Source of the DNA: Hyphomicrobium sp. ghe19
Lineage (GTDB): Bacteria > Pseudomonadota > Alphaproteobacteria > Rhizobiales > Hyphomicrobiaceae
DNA: 64,000 nt
Direction of reading: 5' to 3'
NCBI RefSeq assembly: GCF_902712875.1
Contig: NZ_LR743509.1
Span: 682,001-746,000 of the forward strand
Shown: positions 27,386 through 36,765 of the stretch, piece by piece
Numbering within the stretch: the stretch's first letter is position 1
Layout of the letters: the number at the start of each line of letters is the position of its first letter
Program-made: the position numbers and the translations under genes
Notes under the pieces: model-generated
Told to the model about the DNA's origin: nothing
Databases searched by the model: none
What the model saw: the letters and a program-made list of their open reading frames with translations, nothing else

Positions 27386-28294
27386 TTACGTTCGCGGCGC
27401 CGGCGGCACGTAGGGCACGCCCTCTTCCTTCAAGACTTGCTCGATCTTCGGCTGTGCCTTCGGCAAGGCCGCATCGATCGCGGTCAGCAGAACTTTGTCG
27501 TCCTTGCGCACCGCAAACGATTGATCGAAGTGAAACGGTACTCGCTCGCCGTCTGAGCGAACGTTGTTGTCGGGGATAACGACCATCTTCAGGGCATCAT
27601 TGGCGACCACGTAGCGAGCGACTTCCGGCGCAAACGCGACTGCGAGAGCTGCCGTCTTGTCGGCGACTTCACCGACCATCCGGTCCGGCGGGATGCGCGT
27701 GTACGAGTTCCGCTTGTCCTTGAAGTTCGTCAGAGACGAAACGTAGTTGATGCTGTCGTTGTAAAGATCGAGTTTGGTCATCATGACTTCGGCAGGCGTG
27801 CCTTGGACAAAGCCAATGAGGTGCGCCTTCGCGAGATCGGGGCTATCCCAGCTTTCGATCTTCAGGGGAGAGTCCTTGCGGACGATGAAGACATAAGGTG
27901 CCCGGTAGTACGGTCGCGAAGTCTGCACACGCTCGTCGCCGGTATCGGCGCCGATGACGACGTCGCAAAGCTTCTTGTCGAGTTGATCGCGGACGGCGTA
28001 AATCGCGGGCTTATCCGACCAGACGAATTCGGCTTTTCGCCCCATCTCGGCTGCGAGAATTTCCGCGATCTTGTTCTCGAAGCCAGATTTATCGGTTGCG
28101 GAGTAGGGCAGCTCCTTGGCAGCTGCGCAAATCCGAAGCACGGATGCGTCGTTCGCCGGCGTTGCCGTGGCTTCGTCCGAATGCGAAGGCGCGGACGAGA
28201 AAATTGCAAACGCCGTGATGGTGATCGCGGCGGCGAACTGGATGCTTGATGACATTGAGTTGGTGGAACGCTTTTCTTTCAGCCCGCGGGTCAT
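27386..28294 (-). CDS. mxaJ: MxaJ, periplasmic binding-protein-like MDH accessory protein
   Basis: About 302 residues: signal peptide, then a type 2 periplasmic binding fold (SBP_bac_3-like) beginning VLRICAAAKELPYS and including FENKIAEILAAEMG and DVVIGADTGDERV. MxaJ is essential for methanol oxidation; XoxJ homologues have been proposed to bind or activate the dehydrogenase. Unlike the two related proteins in the XoxF cassettes of this window, it has no ankyrin tail and no CxxC motif. The start at 28294 follows AAAGGTGA. Confidence 0.94.
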   Translation of the reverse strand: MTRGLKEKRSTNSMSSSIQFAAAITITAFAIFSSAPSHSDEATATPANDASVLRICAAAKELPYSATDKSGFENKIAEILAAEMGRKAEFVWSDKPAIYAVRDQLDKKLCDVVIGADTGDERVQTSRPYYRAPYVFIVRKDSPLKIESWDSPDLAKAHLIGFVQGTPAEVMMTKLDLYNDSINYVSSLTNFKDKRNSYTRIPPDRMVGEVADKTAALAVAFAPEVARYVVANDALKMVVIPDNNVRSDGERVPFHFDQSFAVRKDDKVLLTAIDAALPKAQPKIEQVLKEEGVPYVPPAPRT

Positions 28295-28467
28295 ACTGGA
28301 ATCACCTTTCAAGTTCGGGTGCCGCATGGCGGCACAGCGTTCGGGCTAGTAAAGCCGCCAGATTGCGAGCTCTTCCTTTGCGAGGGCGGGCACCGCGGCT
28401 GTGAAGCGAGATGCGCTACTTTCGTGTGGCGCAAGACTGTTCTGAGAAGCTAGGTCGAGGGGAGGCA

Positions 28468-28503
28468 GGTGCGGCATCGGATGTGTTTTTCCGATGCCGC
28501 ACC
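28468..28503 (-). other. Strong hairpin between mxaF and mxaJ
   Basis: GGTGCGGCATCGGA (28468-28481) pairs perfectly over 14 bases with TCCGATGCCGCACC (28490-28503). No T-run follows on the minus strand, so it looks more like an mRNA-stabilising or processing hairpin at the 3' end of the very abundant mxaF message than a full terminator. Confidence 0.7.
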
Positions 28504-28515
28504 TTCGACCCTAGA

Positions 28516-30411
28516 TCAGCCCTTTTCGAACTCGCCGACGTTCACGTCGTCATAAGGATTCTTGCCATCAAGCGAGAACACCTCGACGCTGCCGCCCATC
28601 TGCGTGTAGTTCTGAAGGTTCTTGAAGGCGCCAACCGCACCGAGACCGGCGGTCGGATCCTGAAGGTCGAACACCAGACCGACGCCCGGCCAACCACCTA
28701 CACCCGACATGATCGCGATGTACTGGACGCCATTGTGCTCATACGTCATCGGATGGCCGATTACGCCAGACGGCACCTTGTGCTTCCAAAGCAGCTCGCC
28801 CGTGTCGGAATTGCGCGCCTTGATGAAGCCGTCGAGCGTTCCGTAGAACACCAGATTGCCTGCTGTCGCGAGCGTGCCGCCCCAGACCGAGAAGCGCTCC
28901 ATGTGCTGCCACTTGTATTCGCCGGAGATCGCATTGTAGGCCTTGATCTGACCAAGACCGAGGTAGTTCTGACGATCGCCCTTCGGGCCTGGGTACATCC
29001 ACAGAGTCGCGCCGACGAAGAACTGGCCGGCACGGTAGGGAAGCATGAAGGGCTCCCAGTCCATGCAGATGTGGTTGATACCCATGAAGAACAACTGCTT
29101 CGTGGGATCGTAGGAGTCGTGACCCTGGTTATGGTAGCCCATGGCCGACGGGCAGACTTCCGTCGCCTTGTGGTCCATGCGGGTGCTGTATTCCGGATCG
29201 CGAACCGGGAGACCCGACTTGAGGTCGATCGTCTTGAAGACGTTGACCGTCTCGTCGAGCTTGTTGGCCGAGATCAGGTCGCCGTTCTCACGATCGAGGG
29301 TGTAGACGATGCCGTTACGATCCGGATGCGTCAGAAGCTTGCGCTCCTTGCCATCCTTGTCCTTCTGCTTCGAGAGCATCATGACGTTGACGCCAGCGAA
29401 ATCCCATTCGTCGTGAGGCGTCTTCTGGTAGCCGAACTTGAGTTCGCCGGTGTCGACGTCGCGTGCCATGATCGTCATGGTCCACTTGTTGTCGCCAGGG
29501 CGCATCGTTTCGTTCCACGGCGCCGGGTTGCCCGACCCGTAGTAGATCAGGTTCGTGCCGGAATCGTAAGCGTACCAGCCCCAGTTCGTGCCGCCGCCGA
29601 TCTTCCAGGCGTCGCCTTCCCAGGTCGCCGTGCCGAGGCCTTTTTGGCCGTAGTGCGGGTTGGCCTTGTTGAAGTCGTCGCCGATGCCGATCTCGTTGTC
29701 GGGCCCGGTGGCATACTTACGCCAGAGCATGGCGCCGGTTTTGATGTTGTAGGCCGTCGTATAGCCGCGAACACCGAGTTCTGCGCCCGATGAGCCGACG
29801 ATCGCGATGTCCTTCACGACGTACGGCGCTTGCGTTTCGGTCTGGCCGACCTTGATATCCGCGTTTTCGACCTTCCAGTATTCCTCACCCGTTTTCGCGT
29901 TGAGGGCCACCAAATGTCCGTCGAGCTGCGTCTTGATGATCAATGCCGGGATCGTTCCGTCGCCCGGCCAATAGGCGAGACCGCGGTTCACGAGATCGCA
30001 GCACGCAACTGAGCGAGCGGCCGGATCTTGCTTCGGGCTGTGCTGCCAAAGGATGTGGCCCGGATCGTTGAGGTCGAGAGCAAATGTTTTGTTCGGGAAA
30101 GAAGTGTGAACGTACATGATGCCGTCGACAACAAGAGGCGTACCCTCGTGGCCGTGGAGCTGACCGGTCGAGAACGACCAAGCGCGCTTCAGCTGCTTGA
30201 CGTTGGTGGTGTTGATCTGATCGTCTTCGCTGTAGTTGTTCGAGTCGTAGTTGCGACCAGGCATTACCCAGTTGTCTTTGCTCTTGGAGAGCTCAAGAAG
30301 TTTGTCATTTGCGTAGGCGCTGGATGTAACGCCCAACTGCATGGCGACACCGATCGCCATGAGGGACGCCGACATCAGCATTGTTGTGCCAACGACTTTT
30401 TTCATGCCCAT
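28516..30411 (-). CDS. mxaF: MxaF, calcium-dependent methanol dehydrogenase large subunit
   Basis: About 631-residue precursor of the PQQ eight-bladed propeller enzyme that oxidises methanol to formaldehyde in the periplasm. Mature protein begins [18 protein letters not shown] after a signal peptide. The vicinal disulfide is [11 protein letters not shown]; catalytic Asp337 lies in [10 protein letters not shown], and position 339 is Ala, not the second Asp of lanthanide enzymes, so this is the Ca2+ type. MxaI and MxaG downstream agree. Of two nearby ATGs (30411 and 30405) I chose 30411 because GAGG lies at suitable spacing. Upstream in-frame residues are non-homologous. Confidence 0.97.
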   Translation of the reverse strand: MGMKKVVGTTMLMSASLMAIGVAMQLGVTSSAYANDKLLELSKSKDNWVMPGRNYDSNNYSEDDQINTTNVKQLKRAWSFSTGQLHGHEGTPLVVDGIMYVHTSFPNKTFALDLNDPGHILWQHSPKQDPAARSVACCDLVNRGLAYWPGDGTIPALIIKTQLDGHLVALNAKTGEEYWKVENADIKVGQTETQAPYVVKDIAIVGSSGAELGVRGYTTAYNIKTGAMLWRKYATGPDNEIGIGDDFNKANPHYGQKGLGTATWEGDAWKIGGGTNWGWYAYDSGTNLIYYGSGNPAPWNETMRPGDNKWTMTIMARDVDTGELKFGYQKTPHDEWDFAGVNVMMLSKQKDKDGKERKLLTHPDRNGIVYTLDRENGDLISANKLDETVNVFKTIDLKSGLPVRDPEYSTRMDHKATEVCPSAMGYHNQGHDSYDPTKQLFFMGINHICMDWEPFMLPYRAGQFFVGATLWMYPGPKGDRQNYLGLGQIKAYNAISGEYKWQHMERFSVWGGTLATAGNLVFYGTLDGFIKARNSDTGELLWKHKVPSGVIGHPMTYEHNGVQYIAIMSGVGGWPGVGLVFDLQDPTAGLGAVGAFKNLQNYTQMGGSVEVFSLDGKNPYDDVNVGEFEKG

Positions 30412-30771
30412 ATAACCTCGCGTTTCCAAACCCAGCTTTTCTTTTTTGGACAACAGCGGATTGCCTTTGAGGAAGGCTCGCGCCCCGCTGCGACCGATGA
30501 GGCCCGAGCAGATCACAGGCGTTCGCGCGCCCCATCTCCGCCCTTCGATGCGTACCGTGCGCCCGGATCGCTGGTAGTCCGATACTTTCGCAATCAGCAC
30601 GAGGCCGGACCGTAACGATGTGATCCAACGGGGTCTTCAGTTTGATCGGCAAAACGAGCCGGGAACATTTGGCAAAGAATGCTGCAGATGTTGACCTGGA
30701 AGTCGGCGAGAGCGACTGGCATAGAGGTGGCCGCATCAGGCAACATTCAATTTTGAAGGCCGTCATTCATC
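30412..30771 (-). promoter_or_regulatory. Divergent promoter region of mxaF and the lipoprotein/two-component genes
   Basis: A 360-base intergenic stretch that must carry the mxaF promoter (minus) and the promoter of the divergent lipoprotein-kinase-regulator genes (plus). At 30660-30673 it contains CGGGAACATTTGGC, which shares its left half with the CGGGAA-N3-TTCCC-like palindromes found further right in the window. No exact promoter boxes can be assigned by eye. Confidence 0.55.
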
Positions 30772-31275
30772 GTGATATCGACGCTAACGATCCGATCGTT
30801 GCCAGGGTTGATCCTGGCATTGCTCTTGTTTGGTTGCGGCGACGAGCCGCCGCGCCAGCAGAGTACCGAAAAGCGTTCGGGCCTCACGAAACCGCATAAG
30901 ATCGAGTGGCTCACGGCACAGGACGATATCTCACCTGAGACATGGCTCATCGAGCGTGAGGCGAACTCCGGTGCGACGTTGACACGCGATGAAGTAGGCA
31001 ATCTGCATCAATTGCTTGCAAACGCCTCGAACACGTTCACGGATTCCCCGCGCATGGTCGCCAATCGTGCCGTTCAACTCGAAGCCATGCTCAAAGCGGA
31101 AGGCGGCGACGAAACCGCAGTCTCACTCATTGGTCGATTGACGGGGGTGGTAGCGCCTGGCCGTATCGAAAGCTTCGGCGCTGCAGGACAACAGTACTTC
31201 AATATGCGCAAGGCGGGCTTCAGCGGACAGCAGGCGCTGGACGAACTTTCGAAACGCTACGGATCGCGTGGCTAG
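30772..31275 (+). CDS. Putative lipoprotein next to the mxaF promoter
   Basis: 167 residues starting with GTG: hydrophobic signal segment ending in a lipobox-like LLFGC (Cys about residue 22), then a polar, mostly helical body. No domain is recognised. It runs divergently from mxaF and just overlaps the start region of a histidine kinase gene, so it could be a sensory accessory protein for that kinase; this is inference from position only. In Methylobacterium the divergent gene at this place is mxaW, but I see no basis for equating them. Confidence 0.65.
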   Translation: MISTLTIRSLPGLILALLLFGCGDEPPRQQSTEKRSGLTKPHKIEWLTAQDDISPETWLIEREANSGATLTRDEVGNLHQLLANASNTFTDSPRMVANRAVQLEAMLKAEGGDETAVSLIGRLTGVVAPGRIESFGAAGQQYFNMRKAGFSGQQALDELSKRYGSRG

Positions 31276-31279
31276 AGCA

Positions 31280-32764
31280 ATGCAGATTGAGACAGGTATT
31301 GGACCAGTGAGTCGCACGTCGGATTTCGCTTGGCTTGGGCGATCCATCCGAGATCAAGTCTTACTCGCAATTGCCATCGTGCTTGTGCTGGCGTCGATCG
31401 TTGCCGGCAGTGTCGCCGTTTTCAACGGGCGCAAAGCGGTCGACGTAGAAATCGAAGCGTCGATGGACTTTGCCGAAGGCTACCTTCGTGAGCTGGTTCG
31501 GGGAATCGCCGCCGAGAACAGGCTGGCTGATGTCGAATTTCTGGTATCTCGCGAAGTCCAGCATCTTAGGCACGCGCGGGTCTATGTTCAGGATCCAGGC
31601 GCCGCTCCTAAATTACTCAGGCCTGAACGGACCTTGGAAGACGAGGTCGCTCCGCTCGATGAGACGCCGGACTGGTTCGAAAATTTGATGATGCCCCAGG
31701 GAGGCAACGAACACTCTCGGCTCATCCTGATTCCGAAGGGGGAAAGATCTCTCATCCTAAAAGGCGATCCTGACGACGAGATCGCGGAGAAATGGCGGGA
31801 GCTTTCCTCCTTGGCTGTCGTTGCGATCGTTTCGATAGCGCTGCTCGTTGCTGCCTTCTATTTCGTTCTCGGATGGATTCTCGATCCTCTTGTTGCACTG
31901 GCGCGAGGGCTCGTGGCTCTCGAAGCGGGCGAGAGATCGCAACGTCTCGATATTCCGCGCGTCGGGGAAATCGCCGATATCGCGGTGAAGTTCAATTCGC
32001 TTGCCTCGTCCCTCGACCAAGCGCGCGCAGAAAACGGCGAGCTTTATCGCCAAATCCAGTCCGTTCAAGAAGAGGAGCGGCGTGAGATCGCGCGAGAGTT
32101 GCACGATGAGGCGGGTCCGTGTCTATTTGGGATTACGGCGAACGCCGAGTCGATAGCAACACTTGCGCAGAGACTGAGCGAGGAAGAGGCGTCGAAGATC
32201 GGCAAGCGGGTCGACGAGATTCTTTCTATCACCGGCCGCTTGAAAGCGATGAACCGGGCGCTGCTCAAACGTCTGCATCCAGTTTCAATCGGCAAGGTGC
32301 CTTTGCCGGCCTTGATACAGGATCTGATTTACGATTTCGAACGCCGTCATCCGAACGTGCGGATCGATTCGTCTGTGCCTCCGCACGTCGGCGCCTTTGG
32401 TGAGAAAATCGATCTGACTGTCTATCGCTCGACGCAGGAAGCACTGACGAATGCCATTCGGCACGGTCAGGCGTCGCATATTGTCGTCGAGCTCAAGGAA
32501 GAGTGGGACGACACCAACTCAATTGCAAAGAAAGGACCGAGCATCATCAACCTTTGTGTGAGCGACGATGGCACAGGCCTTAAGCCGGATATGCAGGCGG
32601 GATTTGGATTGTCCGCGATGCGCGAGCGCGTGCTTTCTGCTGGCGGAAGTCTTGTCGTTGAAGGGCATCAGCCGCACGGAACGATGGTGTCGATCAAGAT
32701 ACCCGTGCGCGCAGGCGATCACAAAAGCCGCGCTGTCGACGAGGTCAATCGGGCATCTCCATGA
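31280..32764 (+). CDS. NarX/LytS-type sensor histidine kinase (system 1)
   Basis: About 494 residues: transmembrane helix (about 25-47), periplasmic sensor region of about 130 residues, second helix (about 175-197), HAMP domain, then a HisKA_3 dimerisation domain with the phospho-accepting His in RELHDEAGP (about residue 275). The HATPase_c domain has N-box EALTNAIRHG and G-boxes SDDGTG and GFGLSAMRERV. All key residues are intact. The gene overlaps the response regulator by ATGA. Location next to mxaF suggests control of methanol dehydrogenase genes, comparable with MxbDM/MxcQE in Methylobacterium though not clearly orthologous. A GTG at 31268 is an alternative start. Confidence 0.88.
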   Translation: MQIETGIGPVSRTSDFAWLGRSIRDQVLLAIAIVLVLASIVAGSVAVFNGRKAVDVEIEASMDFAEGYLRELVRGIAAENRLADVEFLVSREVQHLRHARVYVQDPGAAPKLLRPERTLEDEVAPLDETPDWFENLMMPQGGNEHSRLILIPKGERSLILKGDPDDEIAEKWRELSSLAVVAIVSIALLVAAFYFVLGWILDPLVALARGLVALEAGERSQRLDIPRVGEIADIAVKFNSLASSLDQARAENGELYRQIQSVQEEERREIARELHDEAGPCLFGITANAESIATLAQRLSEEEASKIGKRVDEILSITGRLKAMNRALLKRLHPVSIGKVPLPALIQDLIYDFERRHPNVRIDSSVPPHVGAFGEKIDLTVYRSTQEALTNAIRHGQASHIVVELKEEWDDTNSIAKKGPSIINLCVSDDGTGLKPDMQAGFGLSAMRERVLSAGGSLVVEGHQPHGTMVSIKIPVRAGDHKSRAVDEVNRASP

Positions 32765-33450
32765 CCAAAATTCTTGTCATCGACGATCATCCCATCGTGC
32801 TCCAGGGCTGCCGACGCGTTCTGGAGGATGCAGGCATCGTCGATATTACGCTTGCCTCCAATCTGATAGAAGGCTTTCGGGCTTATCGAAGCAACAAGCC
32901 TGACGTGATCATCATCGATCTCGCGATCAAGAAGGGCATTCTTGTTGGGCTGACTTTCATCAGGCGGTTGCGAGTTCACGACAAGCACACGCCTATCCTG
33001 GTGCTCACGATGCATGAAGATCCGATGATTGCCGGCCAATCCCTTCGGCTCGGCGCCAACGGTTATATTCTGAAAGACACCTCGTCCGTCGACATCATCA
33101 AGGCGCTGCAGGCCGTGCGGCAGGGCAAGCCTTTTCTCAGCCACGCAATCGCTTCGGCGATCGCCGTGATGGAGACGAAGGGTCGAACGAACCCTCTGAG
33201 TGGGATGACGCTACGGGAGCTTCAGACGCTAGAGTTGATCGCCCAGGGCAAGCAGTACGCGGCGATCGCCGATGAACTTCACGTCAGCTACAAAACGATC
33301 GCCAATACGTGCTCGCAGATCAAGACGAAGCTCGGCGTCAAATCGCTTCCTGAACTCATGCGCATAGCGATCGATCATCTTCCGGAGATGTCTGGACAAC
33401 GGCTGAACGACAGGCCGGTGCCGTCTTCCAAGACCGGGAAGTATTGGTAG
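32761..33450 (+). CDS. NarL/LuxR-type response regulator (system 1)
   Basis: 229 residues: receiver domain with acidic pocket IDDHP (residues 7-11), phospho-Asp in VIIIDLA (about residue 54) and conserved Lys in ILKDTS; then a LuxR-type helix-turn-helix (LRELQTLELIAQGKQYAAIADELHVSYKTIA...). The usual Pro after the phospho-Asp loop is missing (DLAIKKG). The recognition helix YKTIANTCS is close to those of the two other response regulators in the window, pointing to a common target sequence. Translationally coupled to its kinase. Confidence 0.92.
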   Translation: MTKILVIDDHPIVLQGCRRVLEDAGIVDITLASNLIEGFRAYRSNKPDVIIIDLAIKKGILVGLTFIRRLRVHDKHTPILVLTMHEDPMIAGQSLRLGANGYILKDTSSVDIIKALQAVRQGKPFLSHAIASAIAVMETKGRTNPLSGMTLRELQTLELIAQGKQYAAIADELHVSYKTIANTCSQIKTKLGVKSLPELMRIAIDHLPEMSGQRLNDRPVPSSKTGKYW

Positions 33451-33526
33451 AAGAAATTGCCATGACTTGGCATTCGTTTTTGGGCGATCCGATGTCATCC
33501 TGCTCAATCAGTCAACCGGATATGCC

Positions 33527-34171
33527 ATGCGCCCCTTTCTGATCGCCATTCTTACACTTACATCGGCTCCCGCTTTCGCCGACCAGAGCTGCAAGGAGCA
33601 GGTCGACGCCGCGTTTGCAAAGCTACGGGACGCCAAGTCGTTTCGCCTCGAGACGACGATCAGCAATTCGGATGGAACGCTGAAGATGAGTGCGGACTAC
33701 GTCTTGCCGGACCGCATGCATCAGAAGGTGACGCTCGGTGGCGATGGCGCGGCGATGGAGATGATCGTCGTCGGTAAGAAGGCGTGGTCCAATCAGGGAT
33801 CGGGTTGGGCAGAACTTCCGGAAGCATTTGCGAACACAGTCGCCAATCAGGTCAAAGAGACCGTGAGCGAAGCGCCGAAAGTGGCGACGGATTACAAGTG
33901 CATCGGAGACAGAGAATTCGAAGGCAAGAGCTACACGCTTTATCAGGGTGTGCTTGCTACGCCGCTTTCAGCGGAGGCAAAAGAGAAAGGTCCGCGCGTC
34001 TCGGCGGTCGCTGTTCCCAACCAGCAAAGCGTCTACATCGACAAGGCGACGGGACTTCCTGCGCGCAACATCGTGACGGCGGTGACGTCGCCCGATAAGC
34101 GCCTGTTTGACGGCACCTTTACGGTGGTCCACGACATAACGATCGATCCTCCGAAGGTTTCGGCCAACTGA
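33527..34171 (+). CDS. Exported protein, possible LolA/LppX-like fold
   Basis: About 214 residues: signal peptide (ends AFA-D), then a beta-rich sequence with patterns such as SFRLETTISNSDGTLKMSADY and QSVYIDKATGLPARN, which recall periplasmic lipid- or lipoprotein-carrier folds (LolA/LppX type). Two cysteines (QSCKEQ and DYKCIGD) may pair. The fold guess is weak. The stop overlaps the next gene's ATG (TGATG), so the two exported proteins are co-translated. Confidence 0.65.
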   Translation: MRPFLIAILTLTSAPAFADQSCKEQVDAAFAKLRDAKSFRLETTISNSDGTLKMSADYVLPDRMHQKVTLGGDGAAMEMIVVGKKAWSNQGSGWAELPEAFANTVANQVKETVSEAPKVATDYKCIGDREFEGKSYTLYQGVLATPLSAEAKEKGPRVSAVAVPNQQSVYIDKATGLPARNIVTAVTSPDKRLFDGTFTVVHDITIDPPKVSAN

Positions 34172-34599
34172 TGCTGAAGTTTCTGGTTGCCGTGGGGCTA
34201 GGTCTCAGCGCATTGGCGGCGACGGACGCCTGCGCCGAGGAACCTCCCGTGCGCAAAGCAGGACGCTGGCAATTGACCTCCGTCTCCGAAAGCATCGGAA
34301 TGAAGACGTTCGAGACTTGCATTACAGAAGCCGATAGCGTCGTGGGTGGCAAACAGTGCCACGTCGCCAGCATCAAGCGGCTCGCCGACGAAACTTATGT
34401 CGATGTCGTTTGCACATCAGATGGCGGCACCGAAAAGCTAAGCACGGTGTACACCGGGGATTTCACGACGTGGTATCGCGCGATGTCGAAGATCACCTTC
34501 GATCCTCCGCAGGATGGCGTTCCTCATATGGGCGTAACCGTCGACGGGAAGTACCTGGGACCAGAGTGCCGTTCCGCATCTGCAACCGACGGGCAGTGA
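34171..34599 (+). CDS. DUF3617 family exported protein
   Basis: 142 residues with a signal peptide and the DUF3617 pattern: RKAGRWQLTSVSES, then paired cysteines in FETCITEAD, GGKQCHVAS, VVCTSDG and a terminal PEC. DUF3617 proteins are small periplasmic proteins of unknown function. A second, more divergent member lies at 59541-60059, also beside PQQ-related genes. It is coupled to the preceding exported protein by a one-base overlap. Confidence 0.75.
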   Translation: MLKFLVAVGLGLSALAATDACAEEPPVRKAGRWQLTSVSESIGMKTFETCITEADSVVGGKQCHVASIKRLADETYVDVVCTSDGGTEKLSTVYTGDFTTWYRAMSKITFDPPQDGVPHMGVTVDGKYLGPECRSASATDGQ

Positions 34600-35015
34600 C
34601 TATCATTGCGGTTCAGTTTCTCACATGCCCGCCGAACGTGCGCTTCGGCCTCTGAACTAGATTCGTGTTGAGCCTTCTTCAGAAGAGCCTCGCCAGGCGT
34701 CCGGCAGGAGGCTCGGACGCTAGATTGCTTTGTGTAAGAGCAACCCAAGTCACGCTGGACGACGCCCCGTGCTCTGGGATCATTACCTTTCGATAAAAAG
34801 CGTGATGCCGAGTGGACGTAGGACGGATGGCACATTCTGGTCCTGGCCCTTCTTCGAATCGAGCCCGAAGTGAGTTCTTCGCCGAAGCAATTTCTGCTAA
34901 TGGAATATTGGGGCTTTGCCCTTTTCTCGCACGCCCACGGTGAGGGTCCAAAAGAAGCCGCAAGGTGCGAATATCTACCCGAACGCGTGCACGCTTAAGA
35001 ACATTTCACACCAGA
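34600..35015 (+). other. Intergenic stretch with a nested hairpin
   Basis: About 415 bases without a convincing gene. At 34611-34657 GTTCAG/CTGAAC encloses GCCGAA/TTCGGC, which could be a weak terminator for the DUF3617 gene; no T-run follows. The remainder probably holds the promoter of the TonB-like gene. Confidence 0.4.
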
Positions 35016-35741
35016 ATGAGCCGGCTGCGATTAATCGCAATATTGATGTCTGTGCTGATCCACGCCTCGATCGGCAGATTAATGCTACCTTCGTTGCAGA
35101 AATTCAGCACGGATGCGCTCGACCTTGGTCAAGGGAACGATATCTTGCTTGTCGAGCCAGGCATCGCGACCGAGGGCGTAATAAAGCTCGGCGATGCAAC
35201 TGAGACGGTCAAAATCTTGCCGCTTCGCCCACCGCCGCAGTCGGAGGAGGTAAAGCCGGACGAGCTGCCCGACGTCATTGCTTCGGATGCGAGCAGTGTG
35301 GAGGCAAGCGTGGGCAACACGCAAGAACCGCCGGCGCCGTCCCAATCAGATGTGGTGCAGATCAAGGAGCAGGTTCCGCCACAAGCTGCAGTCTTCACTG
35401 AGGAGAGTTCCGGGCCAGCGAAGACGGGCGCAGATCCGAAAGCGGTCGGTCTTTACCTTGGCCAGATCTACAAACACCTCGAGCGCGCGAAAGTGAGCGC
35501 ACCGTCGCGGCGGTCTGGAACTGTCGTCATGCGCTTTACTATCGGTCTCGACGGCAAGGTCTTATCGCGAGAGGTCGTATCGGGCTCGGGCTTCAAAATA
35601 CTCGACGATGCAGCTGCAGCCGCGCTCGACCGGGCGGCACCATTTCCTCCGATTCCGCCAAAAGTCAGCCTAAAGCCCATCTCCCTTGAGCAACAATTTA
35701 CATTTGAGGCGAAGTTGATGAGAGGAAGATCGCCTCACTGA
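35016..35741 (+). CDS. TonB-like energy-transducing protein
   Basis: About 241 residues: one N-terminal transmembrane helix (RLIAILMSVLIHASIG, containing the His typical of TonB helices), a Pro/Glu-rich periplasmic spacer and a C-terminal TonB domain (YLGQIYKHLERAKVSAPSRRSGTVVMRFTIGLDG is the opening, cited here only in part by its positions about 150-185). TonB couples the proton gradient to outer-membrane receptors; the receptor gene lies about 1 kb downstream. ExbB/ExbD are not in the window. The start is uncertain; a GTG at 34965 would add 17 basic residues. Confidence 0.82.
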   Translation: MSRLRLIAILMSVLIHASIGRLMLPSLQKFSTDALDLGQGNDILLVEPGIATEGVIKLGDATETVKILPLRPPPQSEEVKPDELPDVIASDASSVEASVGNTQEPPAPSQSDVVQIKEQVPPQAAVFTEESSGPAKTGADPKAVGLYLGQIYKHLERAKVSAPSRRSGTVVMRFTIGLDGKVLSREVVSGSGFKILDDAAAAALDRAAPFPPIPPKVSLKPISLEQQFTFEAKLMRGRSPH

Positions 35742-35788
35742 CGCAGAGAGTAGACGCCTCTCCAAAAGCCTGCTTTTCGGAAGAAAGG

Positions 35789-35826
35789 GGCCGCCTGAAT
35801 ACGACTTGCCTGCATGCCAGGCGGCC
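35789..35826 (-). terminator. Hairpin between convergent tonB-like gene and lanM
   Basis: GGCCGCCTG (35789-35797) pairs perfectly with CAGGCGGCC (35818-35826) over a 20-base loop. On the minus strand it is followed by CCTTTCTT, a modest T-rich tail, placed right after the lanM stop. Confidence 0.55.
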
Positions 35827-35833
35827 AAGGAGA

Positions 35834-36241
35834 CTATTCCACCAAGAGCAGGAATGATTTCCCGGCGTCGGTTGCGAGCTCTTTGTCGTCAAGAGTGCCG
35901 TCGTTGTCGGGATCAGCCGCCTTGAACCGCGTTATGACAAGTGTTTCGTATTCCTTTTGATCGAGAGTTCCGTCGTTGTCGGGGTCAGCTGCTTTGAGGC
36001 TGGCCGCATCGGCGCGGCCAGTCAATTCCTTGGCATCCAAAGTGCCGTCTTTGTCCGGGTCGAGCGATGTGAAAATCTTCGCCGCTGCGGCTTTTGCCTC
36101 AGGAACATCAACCGTGCCGTCGTTGTCTGGATCGATTGCGGTGAGTGACGCCGAAGCCGCCAAAACCGGGCTCGCGTGGTTAAGGCACATAACCCCAGCA
36201 ACGGCCATCAGCGCGGCTGCGCTCAGCAACTTCACTTTCAT
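35834..36241 (-). CDS. lanM: Lanmodulin, periplasmic lanthanide-binding EF-hand protein
   Basis: 135 residues: signal peptide (1-29) and four EF-hand loops at 37-48, 61-72, 86-97 and 110-121. Each loop begins D-P-D-x-D-G-T and has Pro at position 2, the hallmark of lanmodulin, which binds lanthanides with picomolar affinity. Loops are separated by only 12-13 residues, as in lanmodulin and unlike calmodulin. The fourth loop begins with Asp, whereas in the Methylobacterium protein it begins with Asn. It likely buffers or shuttles lanthanide for the XoxF enzymes encoded nearby. It diverges from a TonB-dependent receptor. Confidence 0.95.
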   Translation of the reverse strand: MKVKLLSAAALMAVAGVMCLNHASPVLAASASLTAIDPDNDGTVDVPEAKAAAAKIFTSLDPDKDGTLDAKELTGRADAASLKAADPDNDGTLDQKEYETLVITRFKAADPDNDGTLDDKELATDAGKSFLLLVE

Positions 36242-36765
36242 TCGGATAATCTCCTATTCGTGGATTGCGACCGACGCTCACGCGATCGAGTGCGTGCGTG
36301 CATCTGTGAGGAATAAATTCCCGTTACACGTTACTGGTTGCACCGTAGCAGAGGATAAATTCCCTGCTTAAGGTGATATTTAGGAAATAAAAACGGGAAA
36401 AAGTCCCATTTACATTCGCGTCGAATGAAGTGGATGCCGCGCGCGGCGATCACCGAGAAATAATCCGTGACGAGCTAGGCTCGATCTTCACAAGCCAGGA
36501 TTCTTGCGTCTCTCAGCGTATGACGCGAGCAGCTCAACAGAGCTCGTTCGGCATCCCGGGAGCAAATCCCTAATTTTCGGCATTCTTTGGAATTCACTCC
36601 CGTGAGCTGAATTGCCGACCCTATCCCGGCGACATCGGAAAAAGACGCAACCATCGCGCCAAATATCTGATCTCGCGCCACTTTCGCAAATGCCCAGCAA
36701 AAGCACTTCGACGAGCAATGGGCAAGAAAGTGGTCACTGGGGGGATAATCGTGGGGGGTTAGCAG
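36242..36765. promoter_or_regulatory. Divergent lanM / receptor control region with three palindromic motifs
   Basis: About 520 bases between lanM and the TonB-dependent receptor. Three related imperfect palindromes occur at 36310-36322 (GGAATAAATTCCC), 36352-36364 (AGGATAAATTCCC) and 36395-36407 (GGGAAAAAGTCCC), spaced about 42 bases, roughly four helical turns. They lie 69-166 bases upstream of the lanM start, so they may regulate lanM, the receptor, or both. The rest of the stretch shows no gene. Confidence 0.6.

Noticed and set aside
28411..29793. A 460-codon plus-strand frame across mxaF
   Set aside because: Shadow of mxaF: no signal, no domain, and wholly inside a gene of certain identity.
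30772..31275. Identification of the divergent lipoprotein as MxaW
   Set aside because: The position next to mxaF is suggestive, but the sequence shows a lipobox protein with no feature I can tie to MxaW.
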